This document shows, one piece after another, positions 30,457-39,690 of a stretch of DNA of 64,000 nt. The notes beneath the pieces were generated by a model. The model was not told the DNA's origin and did no database searches. It worked only from the letters and a program-made list of their open reading frames with translations. Source of the stretch: Ensifer canadensis (lineage in GTDB: Bacteria > Pseudomonadota > Alphaproteobacteria > Rhizobiales > Rhizobiaceae); contig NZ_CP083370.1 of NCBI RefSeq assembly GCF_017488845.2, forward strand, positions 1,054,001-1,118,000, given 5' to 3'. Position 1 is the stretch's first letter; each line of letters opens with the position of its first letter. Both the position numbers and the translations under genes were made by a program.

Positions 30457-30909
30457 ATGGCGGGTTCTTATCTGCGGAAAACAATCGGCCAGATGTCGAG
30501 CCGGCTCTGTGTCGCTGCGCTTGCCGCGCTGCCGATGATTTCCTCGGCCGGTACGGCCGAGGCCGCGCGGGTAAACAACGCCGTCGCCGTGTTTTCCGGC
30601 ATCGACAAGATCACCGGCCGCATCACGACCTTTGACGTCTATATCGGTGAGACCGTCCAGTTTGGCGCCCTGCAGGTAACGCCGCGCGTCTGCTATAACA
30701 GGGACGACACGGAAGCTCAGAAGATCACCACCTTCGTCGAGGTCGACGAGATTACGCTTGACCGCAAGATCAGGCGGATCTTTACCGGCTGGATGTTTGC
30801 CGACAGCCCCGGCCTCAACGCCGTCGAGCACCCCGTCTATGATGTCTGGCTGCAGTCCTGCAAAGCGACGTCGGACCTGCCGCCACCGGATACTGCCTCC
30901 AAGAGGTAG
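30457..30909 (+). CDS. Exported DUF2155 protein
   Basis: The 150-residue protein has a signal peptide (about residues 1-37, ending SAGTAEAA) and the DUF2155 core: NAVAVFSGIDKITGRITTFDVYIGE, TPRVCYNRD and GWMFADSPGLNAVEHPVYDVWLQSC, with two conserved cysteines likely to form a disulfide. It is periplasmic, function unknown. A second Met at codon 13 is a possible alternative start. It belongs with the NDUFA12 gene upstream and the convergent aat cluster downstream. Confidence 0.88.
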   Translation: MAGSYLRKTIGQMSSRLCVAALAALPMISSAGTAEAARVNNAVAVFSGIDKITGRITTFDVYIGETVQFGALQVTPRVCYNRDDTEAQKITTFVEVDEITLDRKIRRIFTGWMFADSPGLNAVEHPVYDVWLQSCKATSDLPPPDTASKR

Positions 30910-31266
30910 CCTTGCCTGGCAGGCGCCCTTGAACGCGGCTGCGATATGCCCTCAATTTTTCTGTGCCAACCCGCTCTTCGGTGCGCCGGAACGAGCGTGC
31001 ACAACGGGCGGCGGTGGACCATCTCGTGATGGTTTCGCTTCGCGGACGTCCGCACCGGCCATGCCGTGACAAGCCGTCCGTAATGTCTTGGAAGTCCAGT
31101 AGAATAGCTCCCGCAAATAAATTTGGCAAAACAAAGCGATAGAGCGGTTGCGCGACTCCTTTTGTGAGCGGGCGATGCTCTGGCGCGGACATCCCTGGGC
31201 ACTTTGAAGGGTCTGAGACGGGGTGGAAATGGGCGTTTGCACCGGGGGCTCAGGTCGACGATGAGC
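30910..31266. other. 357-bp convergent gap, nothing supported
   Basis: This gap lies between the ends of the DUF2155 gene and aat. Short open frames on both strands show no recognisable family and no ribosome binding site. I saw no strong hairpin with a T-run. Confidence 0.5.
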
Positions 31267-31881
31267 TCAAAACGATAGATCCGGAGAGTTCATCGCATTG
31301 GCGAGCATGATCTCATACTCCGCCTTCGGCACGTCGATCGCACCGAAGGACTTGAGATGCTCGGTCGTGAACTGGGTGTCCAGCAATTCAAAGCCCTTGG
31401 CGCGCAGGCGCTCCACCAGATGCACGAGGCAGATCTTGGACGCGTTGGTGCGTCTGGAAAACATGCTTTCGCCGAAAAATGCCGAGCCGAGTGAGACGCC
31501 GTAGAGACCGCCGACCAGCGCATCGTCCTCCCAGGCTTCGACGCTGTGCGCGTAGCCCATCGAGTGAAGCGTGGCGTAAAGCGAGCGGATCTTGTTGTTG
31601 ATCCAGGTGGTCGGGCGATCCGGCGCCGGCGCGGCGCAGCCTTCCATCACGGCCTCGAAGGCGGTGTTGAAGCGGATGTCGAAGTGGCTCTTGCGGATTG
31701 TCTTTGCAAGACTGCGCGAGACGTGAAAGCCATCGAGCGGAATGACGCCGCGGATTTCCGGCTCGACCCAGAAAAGCTCTGGATCGTCAGCCGAATCGGC
31801 CATCGGAAACAGGCCTATGGAATAGGCGCGCAGCAGCATGTCCGGTGTTACGTCGGGTTGCTTGCTGCGCGTCCCTTTCAA
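31267..31881 (-). CDS. aat: Leucyl/phenylalanyl-tRNA-protein transferase
   Basis: The 204-residue protein contains [51 protein letters not shown] [33 protein letters not shown], the Aat signature. It adds Leu or Phe to N-terminal Lys/Arg of proteins, marking them for ClpAP. The start codon is TTG at 31881 with AGGA eight bases upstream; the next ATG would cut conserved residues. It starts nine bases after the accC stop. Confidence 0.94.
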   Translation of the reverse strand: MKGTRSKQPDVTPDMLLRAYSIGLFPMADSADDPELFWVEPEIRGVIPLDGFHVSRSLAKTIRKSHFDIRFNTAFEAVMEGCAAPAPDRPTTWINNKIRSLYATLHSMGYAHSVEAWEDDALVGGLYGVSLGSAFFGESMFSRRTNASKICLVHLVERLRAKGFELLDTQFTTEHLKSFGAIDVPKAEYEIMLANAMNSPDLSF

Positions 31882-31890
31882 TGCACGGTC

Positions 31891-33234
31891 CTATTCGGAC
31901 GTCGTGGCCAGATGGTGCTCCAGCCAATGGATGTCGTATTCGCCGTTCGCGATATCCTGATTGTTGATCAGGTCCTGGAACAGCGGCAGCGTCGTCTTGA
32001 TACCATCGATGACGAATTCGTCGAGCACGCGACGAAGGCGCATCATGCATTCGACACGGGTCCGGCCATGGACGATGAGCTTGCCGATCAAGCTGTCGTA
32101 GTAAGGCGGGATACGGTAGCCCTGATAGGCACCAGAATCGACGCGAACGCCGAGACCGCCCGGTGCGTGGAAATGCGTGATTGTGCCCGGCGAGGGGACG
32201 AAGGTGCGCGGATCTTCGGCATTGATACGGCACTCGATCGCGTGGCCGGAAAACACGATGTCTTCCTGCTTGACCGAAAGCCCGCCACCCGATGCGACGC
32301 GGATCTGTTCGTGCACCAGGTCGATGCCGGTGATCGCTTCGGTGATCGGATGCTCCACCTGGAGGCGGGTGTTCATTTCGATGAAATAGAACTCGCCATT
32401 CTCGTAGAGGAACTCGATCGTGCCTGCGCCGCGGTACTTCAGCTTTTTCATCGCATCGGCGCAAACCTGGCCGATCTTCATGCGCTGCTCGACGTTGAGG
32501 GCAGGGGAGTTTGCCTCTTCCCACACCTTCTGGTGGCGCCGCTGCAAGGAGCAGTCACGCTCGCCGAGATGGATCGCATTGCCTTCGCCGTCGCCGACGA
32601 TCTGGATTTCGATGTGGCGCGGCTTGCCGAGATACTTCTCCATGTAAACAGCGTCATTGCCGAAGGCCGCAAGCGCCTCGGAACGAGCGGTTGACACGGC
32701 CTCGTCGAGGTCAGCCTCGGTCTTGGCGACTTTCATGCCGCGGCCACCGCCGCCGGCGGTCGCCTTGATCAGAACCGGGAAGCCGATCTTGCGCGCGGCT
32801 TCGAGGGCGTTCTCAGGCTTCACTTCGCCGTCGGAGCCCGGAACCACGGGGATGCCAAGTTCCTGCGCCGTCTTCTTGGCGGTGATCTTGTCGCCCATGA
32901 TGCGGATATGTTCCGCCGTCGGACCGATGAAGGTGATGTCGTGGGCGTCGAGGATTTCGGCGAACTTGGCGTTTTCCGACAGGAAGCCGTAACCCGGGTG
33001 CACGGCGTCAGCGCCGGTGATTTCGCAGGCGGCGACGATCTGGTGAATGTTCAGATAGCTATCGCGCGACGGCGGAGGACCGATGCAGACGCTTTCGTCG
33101 GCCAGACGCACATGCATGGCGTCGCTGTCAGCCGTGGAATGGACGGCCACCGTCGCGATGCCGAGTTCCTTACAGGCGCGCAGTACGCGAAGGGCGATTT
33201 CGCCGCGATTGGCAATGAGAATTTTCGAGATCAT
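31891..33234 (-). CDS. accC: Biotin carboxylase subunit of acetyl-CoA carboxylase
   Basis: The 447-residue ATP-grasp enzyme has the N-terminal [16 protein letters not shown], the glycine-rich loop [23 protein letters not shown] and [15 protein letters not shown]. It carboxylates biotin on AccB as the first half-reaction of malonyl-CoA formation. It is 12 bp downstream of accB and nine bp upstream of aat. Confidence 0.97.
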   Translation of the reverse strand: MISKILIANRGEIALRVLRACKELGIATVAVHSTADSDAMHVRLADESVCIGPPPSRDSYLNIHQIVAACEITGADAVHPGYGFLSENAKFAEILDAHDITFIGPTAEHIRIMGDKITAKKTAQELGIPVVPGSDGEVKPENALEAARKIGFPVLIKATAGGGGRGMKVAKTEADLDEAVSTARSEALAAFGNDAVYMEKYLGKPRHIEIQIVGDGEGNAIHLGERDCSLQRRHQKVWEEANSPALNVEQRMKIGQVCADAMKKLKYRGAGTIEFLYENGEFYFIEMNTRLQVEHPITEAITGIDLVHEQIRVASGGGLSVKQEDIVFSGHAIECRINAEDPRTFVPSPGTITHFHAPGGLGVRVDSGAYQGYRIPPYYDSLIGKLIVHGRTRVECMMRLRRVLDEFVIDGIKTTLPLFQDLINNQDIANGEYDIHWLEHHLATTSE

Positions 33235-33246
33235 CGCAGCGCCGCC

Positions 33247-33711
33247 TTATTCGATTACGATCAGCGGCTCGCCATACTCGACGGGGGCTGCGTCCTGGAC
33301 GAAGATTTCGGTCACCTTGCCCGAACGCGGGGCAGGGATCTGGTTCATGGTCTTCATCGCTTCGATGATCAGGACCGTCTGACCTTCCTTGACCACGGTA
33401 CCGACCTCGATGAACGGGCGGGCGCCTGGGGCCGGCGCGAGGTAGGCCGTACCGACCATCGGAGCCGTTAAGGCGTTTTTGGAATTGCGGCTGGTCTCGG
33501 CCGGAGCGACAACTGCAGCGGGCTGCGCAGCGTGGACGGCCGGCTGGGCCTGGTAGGTCGGCATCGACATGGCGACCGGCGTGCCGGCGCGCGATACGCG
33601 GATGCGGAGGTCTTCCTGCTCCACTTCGATCTCGGTGAGATCCGTGTCGTTCAGGATATTGGCGAGATCGCGGATCAGCGCCTGGTCGATACCGGGTTTC
33701 TTGTCAGCCAT
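33247..33711 (-). CDS. accB: Biotin carboxyl carrier protein of acetyl-CoA carboxylase
   Basis: The 154-residue protein has an N-terminal domain, an Ala/Pro/Gln-rich linker (about 44-85) and a C-terminal biotinyl domain with biotin attached at Lys120 in IIEAMKTMN. It carries carboxybiotin between AccC and the AccAD transferase. accB-accC are adjacent in the usual order. Confidence 0.97.
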   Translation of the reverse strand: MADKKPGIDQALIRDLANILNDTDLTEIEVEQEDLRIRVSRAGTPVAMSMPTYQAQPAVHAAQPAAVVAPAETSRNSKNALTAPMVGTAYLAPAPGARPFIEVGTVVKEGQTVLIIEAMKTMNQIPAPRSGKVTEIFVQDAAPVEYGEPLIVIE

Positions 33712-33734
33712 GGGATATGAGCCTCGTGTTCTTT

Positions 33735-34181
33735 TTATTTCGACGTTTCTGTCAGGTTCTTTAGCGCATGCAGCGCCAGAATGTAACTCTGCGCGCCGAA
33801 ACCGCAGATGACGCCTTTGACCGCCGGGGCGATCATCGACTTGTGGCGGAATTCTTCACGCGCGTGGATGTTGGAAAGATGCAGTTCGACCACCGGGATG
33901 CCGATTGCGCGGATGGCATCGTGCAGCGCGATCGACGTATGGCCGTAGGCTGCCGGATTGATAGCGACGCCCGCCGCCTTTTCGCCGGCCTCATGCAGCC
34001 AGTCCACAAGCGTGCCTTCGTGGTTGGATTGCCGAAAATCGACCTCCAGTCCCAGCGTCTTGCCTTCCGTGGTGCACATCGCCTCGATGTCGGCGAGTGT
34101 CTGGCCGCCATAAATCCCCGGTTCGCGCTTGCCGAGCGCATTGAGGTTGGGGCCGTTCAGCACGAAAATTTTGGTGGGCAT
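33735..34181 (-). CDS. aroQ: 3-dehydroquinate dehydratase, type II
   Basis: The 148-residue enzyme starts IFVLNGPNLNALGKREPGIYG (with the catalytic Arg/Tyr region) and carries INPAAYGHTSIALHDAI and ELHLSNIHAREEFRHKS. It dehydrates 3-dehydroquinate in the shikimate pathway and forms dodecamers. It precedes accB by 23 bp, a common rhizobial linkage. Confidence 0.96.
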   Translation of the reverse strand: MPTKIFVLNGPNLNALGKREPGIYGGQTLADIEAMCTTEGKTLGLEVDFRQSNHEGTLVDWLHEAGEKAAGVAINPAAYGHTSIALHDAIRAIGIPVVELHLSNIHAREEFRHKSMIAPAVKGVICGFGAQSYILALHALKNLTETSK

Positions 34182-34226
34182 GCGGGATTCCGGTCCAGTG
34201 ATAGAGGGTTACCTATAGACTGATGG

Positions 34227-34261
34227 TCCCGCGAGGAAAAGCCCTTTGGGTCCTCGCGGGA
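34227..34261 (-). terminator. Terminator-like hairpin between dsb gene and aroQ
   Basis: TCCCGCGAGGA and TCCTCGCGGGA form an 11-bp perfect stem. It lies after the thiol-oxidoreductase stop and before aroQ on the minus strand, and probably separates the two transcription units; the T-run is weak. Confidence 0.6.
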
Positions 34262-34299
34262 TTTGTCCACAGTTGGGACGGGACGGCCAATGCAGGCGG

Positions 34300-35067
34300 T
34301 CAGCAGGCGGTCTTGCCGCAGCTGCGCATATTGGACACTTTGGTGCTGATTTCCTCGGCACCGACGGCTCCGAACACCGCCTCGTTGCCAATCACGTAGG
34401 AGGGCGTGCCGGTGATGCCGAGATCGTTGGCAAGGGTGTAGGCCTCGCGTACCGCGGCATCATGCGGCTCTTTTTCCATCTTGGCGCGCAGCTGCTTTTC
34501 GGTGACGCCGAGCTTGCCGGCAACGGCAATCGCCGTTTCCTCGGTTGCGCGGTCCTCGCCGCCGAGCAGGGCCCGATGGAACTCGCCGTACTTCTCCGGC
34601 GCGGCGAGACGGAATGCAGCGCTGACCTTGTGGGCAGCCAGCGAATCCGGGCCGAGGATCGGCAATTCCTTCAGCACGAAGCGGATGTTCTTGTCCTTCG
34701 ACAGGATCTCGTCCATGTCCGTCAGCGCACGTTTGCAATAGCCGCAGTTGTAGTCGTAGAACTCGACGACGGTGACGTCTCCATCAGGATTGCCGAGTAC
34801 CATGTCGTAGTCTGAGTTGAAGATCGCCTTCTTGTTTTCGGCGATCGCACCTTCAGCTGCTTCCTGCTGCTTGGCGCGCTGCTTTGTAGCCAGCGCCTCC
34901 TGGACTTCGAGCATGATTTCCGGATTGGCGAGCAGGTATTCCTTGATGAAGGCGCCAAACTCTTCCTTCTGTTTCTGGTCGAGCGCGAGTGCGCTTTGCG
35001 GCAAGCTGACCCCTGCCATGAACGCGGCGAGCGTTCCGGCGGCAATCATTTTCGTGCTGAAATTCAT
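34300..35067 (-). CDS. Periplasmic DsbA-family thiol-disulfide oxidoreductase
   Basis: The 255-residue protein has a signal peptide (about 1-28), an N-terminal helical region (LDQKQKEEFGAFIKEYLLANPEI) like the oligomerisation arm of ScsC-type proteins, and a thioredoxin fold with active site CGYC at 108-111. The cis-proline is present in ITGTPSYVIG. Two further cysteines close the protein (SCGKTAC). It is probably an isomerase or oxidase of exported proteins. Exact class (BdbD, ScsC or Com1-like) is uncertain. Confidence 0.88.
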   Translation of the reverse strand: MNFSTKMIAAGTLAAFMAGVSLPQSALALDQKQKEEFGAFIKEYLLANPEIMLEVQEALATKQRAKQQEAAEGAIAENKKAIFNSDYDMVLGNPDGDVTVVEFYDYNCGYCKRALTDMDEILSKDKNIRFVLKELPILGPDSLAAHKVSAAFRLAAPEKYGEFHRALLGGEDRATEETAIAVAGKLGVTEKQLRAKMEKEPHDAAVREAYTLANDLGITGTPSYVIGNEAVFGAVGAEEISTKVSNMRSCGKTAC

Positions 35068-35279
35068 TTCTACCTCGTTGTCTCTGCCTGCCCTGTCTGT
35101 CGTCCATGTCGCGATACGGCGTCAATGCGCGCTTGTAAAAGACAACAGGAATCTCCAACACCGCAACACGCGGGCAGCATAGGGTGGGCTCCGGCGAAAC
35201 GAAACGGCAAAATCGGCGGAAATACGGCGCTCGCGCACTTGTGAAGCTTTAAACGATCGGGCAAGGGGGCGGCATGTAG

Positions 35280-35533
35280 TACCAATCTGTGCTGATATTG
35301 ACCCATTGCGTCGGAGCGATCTTGGTTTCTGGCGAGGAGACACCATGTGGTCCGGTGAGGATTGTCGACGCTATCCGGAGGCCAGAAGCGCCCGGCCCTT
35401 CGGGCGGGCCTTGTGCCGGCCACGGCAGCTTCACAATCCTCGACCGATGCCAAGGCATCGCTCGGCGGTACGCTCCCGCCCGGATGACCGCACACGGTCC
35501 CAAACAATAGGTCAATATCAGCGCAGGTTGGTA
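35280..35533. mobile_element. 254-bp palindromic MITE-like element
   Basis: The ends are inverted repeats. TACCAATCTGTGCTGATATT on the left matches the reverse complement of the right end at 22 of the first 24 positions, and similarity continues to about 38 bp. Inside, GAGGATTGT / ACAATCCTC and GCGCCCGGCCC / GGCGGGCC-type arms continue the palindrome to a TTCG centre. The trinucleotide TAG flanks both ends (35277-35279 and 35534-35536), as expected of a short target duplication. No transposase is encoded, so it would need to be moved in trans. Confidence 0.7.
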
Positions 35534-35558
35534 TAGGCCGCTTCTTGAGGATATTACC

Positions 35559-36716
35559 TTGGTAGAATTGTCGAACCGCAGTGCTATCGAACCCTTTCAT
35601 GCCATGGACGTGCTGGCCGAGGCAACGCGCCGACGCGACGCCGGCCATCCGGTGATTTCGATGGCTGTCGGCCAACCGGCGCATCCTGCGCCGAAGGCGG
35701 CTTTGGATGCGGCGCGCAAGGCGCTCGAGCATGGCCGGCTCGGCTACACCGACGCACTTGGCACCTTGTCTCTCAGAACCGCGATCGCCCGGCACTATCA
35801 AAAGCGCCACGGTATAGCGCTTGACCCGCAGCGCATTGCCGTGACCACCGGGTCGTCAGCCGGGTTCAATCTTGCCTTCCTCGCGCTTTTCGACCCCGGC
35901 GATTGCGTCGCAATCGCGCGACCCGGATATCCAGCCTACCGCAACATTCTCGCAGCGCTCGGCCTGACGGTCGTGGAGGTCGAGGCCAATGCCGAGAGCG
36001 GCTTCACGCTGACGCCGGAAAACCTGGCGCGTGCTGCCGCGAAGATCGGGCGCCCGCTGAAGGGCGTGCTTCTGGCGAGCCCGGCCAATCCGACAGGAAC
36101 GGTCACGGGCAAAGCGGGGCTCAAGGCGCTTGCCGACTACTGCCGCGCCGAAAACATCGCCTTCATCTCCGACGAAATCTATCATGGGCTGACCTTCGCC
36201 GGTGAAGAGGCAAGTGCACTGGAGGTGACCGACGACGTCTTCGTCATCAACTCCTTCTCCAAATACTACTGCATGACCGGGTGGCGTATCGGCTGGATGG
36301 TGCTGCCGGAACTGCAGGTTCGCGGCTTTGAGCGTATCGCCCAGAGCCTCTACATTTCGCCGCCGGAGCTGTCGCAGATCGCGGCGGAGGCGGCGCTCGG
36401 TGCGCAGATTGAGCTCGATGGCTACAAGGCGGCCTATGCGGCCAATCGCGATATGCTGTTGAAGCGCCTGCCGGAGATCGGCTTTTCGATCGCGTCACCG
36501 ATGGATGGCGCTTTCTATGCCTATGCGGATGTCAGTCGCTTCACCAATGACAGCATGGCATTTGCCCGGCGGATGCTGGCGGAAATCAACGTGGCGGCAA
36601 CGCCCGGCTTCGATTTCGATCCGCTTGAAGGGCATCGTACGATGCGGTTCTCCTATGCCGGATCGATAGCCGACATGACCGAAGCGATGGAGCGGATCGC
36701 CCGCTGGATCGCCTGA
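35559..36716 (+). CDS. PLP-dependent aminotransferase, class I/II
   Basis: The 385-residue fold-type I enzyme has the lysine that binds pyridoxal phosphate at residue 235 (NSFSKYYCMTGWRIGW), SPANPTGT and the C-terminal MRFSYAGS arginine. It resembles aspartate/aromatic-type aminotransferases; the substrate pair is not determined. The start is TTG at 35559 with GAGG about nine bases upstream. The palindromic element ends 25 bp before it and may have displaced or replaced its promoter. Confidence 0.88.
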   Translation: MVELSNRSAIEPFHAMDVLAEATRRRDAGHPVISMAVGQPAHPAPKAALDAARKALEHGRLGYTDALGTLSLRTAIARHYQKRHGIALDPQRIAVTTGSSAGFNLAFLALFDPGDCVAIARPGYPAYRNILAALGLTVVEVEANAESGFTLTPENLARAAAKIGRPLKGVLLASPANPTGTVTGKAGLKALADYCRAENIAFISDEIYHGLTFAGEEASALEVTDDVFVINSFSKYYCMTGWRIGWMVLPELQVRGFERIAQSLYISPPELSQIAAEAALGAQIELDGYKAAYAANRDMLLKRLPEIGFSIASPMDGAFYAYADVSRFTNDSMAFARRMLAEINVAATPGFDFDPLEGHRTMRFSYAGSIADMTEAMERIARWIA

Positions 36717-36823
36717 TCCTCTGTGGTTTCATCGAGTTGCGGCCTTTTCCAGACTCTTTTTGCGAAGCCCTTGATTCAAACTCGCAGCGAATACACGCTT
36801 TCGATTGTCTCCAAACGGAAACG

Positions 36824-36853
36824 AAAAAAGCCCGGACCAAGGTCCGGGCTTTT
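36824..36853. terminator. Bidirectional terminator between aminotransferase gene and rne
   Basis: AAAAAAGCCCGGACC and GGTCCGGGCTTTT form a stem with A-run before and T-run after, so it can terminate both convergent genes. Confidence 0.9.
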
Positions 36854-36879
36854 CTGTTCGTCCGAAGTTCAGGCGCGGC

Positions 36880-39690
36880 TTAGAAGAAGCCGCGGCGCTG
36901 CCACCATCCGCCCTTCTTGGGCTTGGACTGGTCTTCTTCGGTGCCTTCGTTCTTGTTCGTGACCGTCGAGGTCAGCACCGGTTCCGATGCGATCGTCGAA
37001 AGGTCGCGGTTCGCTCGAGCAGGCTTGCCTTCTTCGAGGTCAGCGGCCGTTTCTTCGATTGCTGCCGGCACCGGCTCAGCCGCTTCCGGCTGTGCTTCGA
37101 CCGCGGTCTGTGCTGCCTCGTCGGCACTGACGACAGGCTCCTCAGCCTTGACGGCCTTCTTGCGTGTACGCTTCGGCTTGGCGGCCTTCTCGACGACCGG
37201 TTCCACTGCTTCCGCGACGGTCTCGGCTTCGGCAACGACGGCTACCGCTTCGACCTCGGCTTCTACGGGTGCTTCCGCGTCGCCTTGCTCGCCCGCTTCG
37301 CCGTCGCCGGATGCAGCAGCCTGCTCCTCGCCTTCGACTTCACCTTCGCCGAGTTCTGGTCGGTTGCGACGGCCACCGCGCTTGCCGCGACGGCGACGCT
37401 TGCGCTTCTGTTCGCCATCGGCGGTCAGCGCATCCGTATCGTTTTCGTCCTCGTCGGCATCGCTTTCGGATGCGTCATCGGCATCTTCAGTCGCATCGGC
37501 GTCCTGTGCGGTCGCACCTTCCGCCTGCTGGCTGCCCTTGCCGCGACGGCGGCGACGACGCTTGCGCTTGCGGCCGTTCTGATCGTCGGCCTGGGCCGCA
37601 GCCTTCGGCTGCTCCTGGCGCTGTTCGACGACGACTTCTTCTGCTTCTTCCTCGTCGAGATCCTCTTCGATCACGATGTCATCGTCTTCTTCGGGCTCGG
37701 GCTCGAAGTGCAGAATCTGTTCGATCTTGACCGGGTTTTCGACCGGCTCGCCGCGATCGATCGCGAAATGCTGCGCGCCGACATGGGCGTCAGCCTCGAT
37801 GATGATCGAGACGCCGAAGCGCTGTTCGTAATCCATGATCGTGGCGCGCTTCTGGTTGAGCAGATAGAGCGCGATATCGGGGATCGTGCGAACGGTGATG
37901 TTGTGGGTGGTGTTCTTGAGCAGATGCTCTTCGATACCGCGCAGGACATGCAGCGCGACCGAAGACTGCGAGCGGACGTGACCCGTGCCGTTGCAATGCG
38001 GGCAGGTCTGCATCGTCGATTCGAGCACCGAAGCGCGAATGCGCTGGCGCGACATTTCGAGCAGACCGAAGTGCGAGATGCGGCCGACCTGGATGCGGGC
38101 ACGATCGTTCTTCAGGCAATCTTTCAGCCTCTTCTCGACAGAGCGGTTGTTCCGCTTTTCTTCCATGTCGATGAAGTCGATGACGACGAGGCCAGCAAGG
38201 TCGCGAAGCCGCAGCTGACGGGCCACTTCTTCGGCGGCTTCCAGGTTGGTCTGAAGCGCCGTGTCCTCGATCGAATGCTCGCGGGTCGACCGACCGGAGT
38301 TCACGTCGATCGAAACCAGGGCTTCCGTCTGGTTGATGATGATGTAGCCGCCCGACTTCAGCGTCACCTGCGGCTGCAGCATCCGGTCCAGCTGCGCCTC
38401 GATACCGGAGCGCGAGAAGATCGGATGCACGTCGCGGTACGGCTGGACCACCTTGGCGTGGCTCGGCATCAGCATCTTCATGAAGCCCTTGGCTTCCTTG
38501 TAGCCTTCCTCGCCGGAAACGACGATCTCGCTGATGTCCTTGTTGTAGAGGTCGCGGATCGAGCGCTTGATCAGGCTGCCTTCCTCGTAGACGAGGCAGG
38601 GGGCCGTGGAGTTGAGCGTCAGCGTGCGGACGTTTTCCCAAAGGCGCATCAGATATTCGAAGTCGCGCTTGATCTCGACCTTGGTGCGGTTGGCACCGGC
38701 CGTGCGCAGGATGACGCCCATGCCCTGCGGCACTTCGAGGCCACGCGCAATTTCTTTCAGGCGCTTGCGGTCCTGCAGGTTGGTGATCTTGCGGGAAATG
38801 CCGCCACCACGGGCCGTGTTCGGCATCAACACCGAGTAGCGACCGGCGAGCGACAGGTAGGTCGTCAGCGCTGCGCCCTTGTTGCCGCGCTCTTCCTTGG
38901 CGACCTGAACGAGCAGGATCTGGCGACGCTTGATGACTTCCTGGATGCGATACTGCTTGCGCGGCTTGCGGACGTGACGATCCGGAACCTCTTCCATCGC
39001 GTCTTCGGCGCCGACCGACTCGATAATTTCCTTTTCGCCGTCGTGGTTGTCGTCATCATCGTCGTCGTCATCGCGACGGCGGCGGCTGTCGACGTCTTCC
39101 GAGACCGAATCGGTGTCGACCATGGCGGCCATCTCGCCACCATTGCTTTCTTCGCCGGCATCGGCCTCTTCGGTCGCTGCAGCTGCAGCGGCCTCTTCGG
39201 CGATTCTCGCCTTGGTGCGGCGTGGGCGCTTCGGCTTTGCCTTGGGCTTCTCGGCGGGCGCATCGACCTCGACGACAGCTTCGGCTGCCGTCTCGGTGAC
39301 GACTTCCGTTTCAGCGGCGATTTCCAGATCGACCGGAACGCTGAGCCCGCTCTGGGTCGGCGTTGCCGTCTCAACGTGCTCGACATCGTCGTCGCGGCGC
39401 GCTTCTTCGGCTTCCGCCTTCAACAGCGCCTGACGGTCGGCGAGGGGGATCTGGTAGTAGTCGGGATGGATTTCGGCGAAGGCCAGGAATCCGTGGCGAT
39501 TGCCGCCGTAGTCGACGAAGGCCGCCTGGAGCGAAGGCTCCACTCGCGTTACCTTTGCCAGGTAGATGTTGCCGCGGATCTGTTTCTTGTGTTCCGATTC
39601 GAAGTCGAATTCTTCTATGCGGTTCCCGCGAACGACAACGACGCGCGTCTCTTCAGAGTGAGACGCATCGATAAGCATTTTCTCTGCCAT
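36880..39690 (-). CDS. rne: Ribonuclease E
   Basis: The 936-residue enzyme has an S1 domain (about 35-90 and resuming near 240) interrupted by an acidic, low-complexity insertion of about 140 residues with poly-Asp and Arg runs, the DNase I-like catalytic core (SIDVNSG, VIDFIDME) and the zinc link CPHCNGTG. The C-terminal 300 residues are disordered with arginine-rich RNA-binding patches (RKRRRRRRG) and end in GWWQRRGFF. It initiates mRNA decay and rRNA/tRNA processing and should scaffold a degradosome. The insertion and tail are typical of rhizobial RNase E. Confidence 0.95.
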   Translation of the reverse strand: MAEKMLIDASHSEETRVVVVRGNRIEEFDFESEHKKQIRGNIYLAKVTRVEPSLQAAFVDYGGNRHGFLAFAEIHPDYYQIPLADRQALLKAEAEEARRDDDVEHVETATPTQSGLSVPVDLEIAAETEVVTETAAEAVVEVDAPAEKPKAKPKRPRRTKARIAEEAAAAAATEEADAGEESNGGEMAAMVDTDSVSEDVDSRRRRDDDDDDDDNHDGEKEIIESVGAEDAMEEVPDRHVRKPRKQYRIQEVIKRRQILLVQVAKEERGNKGAALTTYLSLAGRYSVLMPNTARGGGISRKITNLQDRKRLKEIARGLEVPQGMGVILRTAGANRTKVEIKRDFEYLMRLWENVRTLTLNSTAPCLVYEEGSLIKRSIRDLYNKDISEIVVSGEEGYKEAKGFMKMLMPSHAKVVQPYRDVHPIFSRSGIEAQLDRMLQPQVTLKSGGYIIINQTEALVSIDVNSGRSTREHSIEDTALQTNLEAAEEVARQLRLRDLAGLVVIDFIDMEEKRNNRSVEKRLKDCLKNDRARIQVGRISHFGLLEMSRQRIRASVLESTMQTCPHCNGTGHVRSQSSVALHVLRGIEEHLLKNTTHNITVRTIPDIALYLLNQKRATIMDYEQRFGVSIIIEADAHVGAQHFAIDRGEPVENPVKIEQILHFEPEPEEDDDIVIEEDLDEEEAEEVVVEQRQEQPKAAAQADDQNGRKRKRRRRRRGKGSQQAEGATAQDADATEDADDASESDADEDENDTDALTADGEQKRKRRRRGKRGGRRNRPELGEGEVEGEEQAAASGDGEAGEQGDAEAPVEAEVEAVAVVAEAETVAEAVEPVVEKAAKPKRTRKKAVKAEEPVVSADEAAQTAVEAQPEAAEPVPAAIEETAADLEEGKPARANRDLSTIASEPVLTSTVTNKNEGTEEDQSKPKKGGWWQRRGFF

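Noticed and set aside
30910..31266. Degenerate gene or mobile remnant in the DUF2155-aat gap
   Set aside because: Short frames on both strands show no recognisable family or end repeats.
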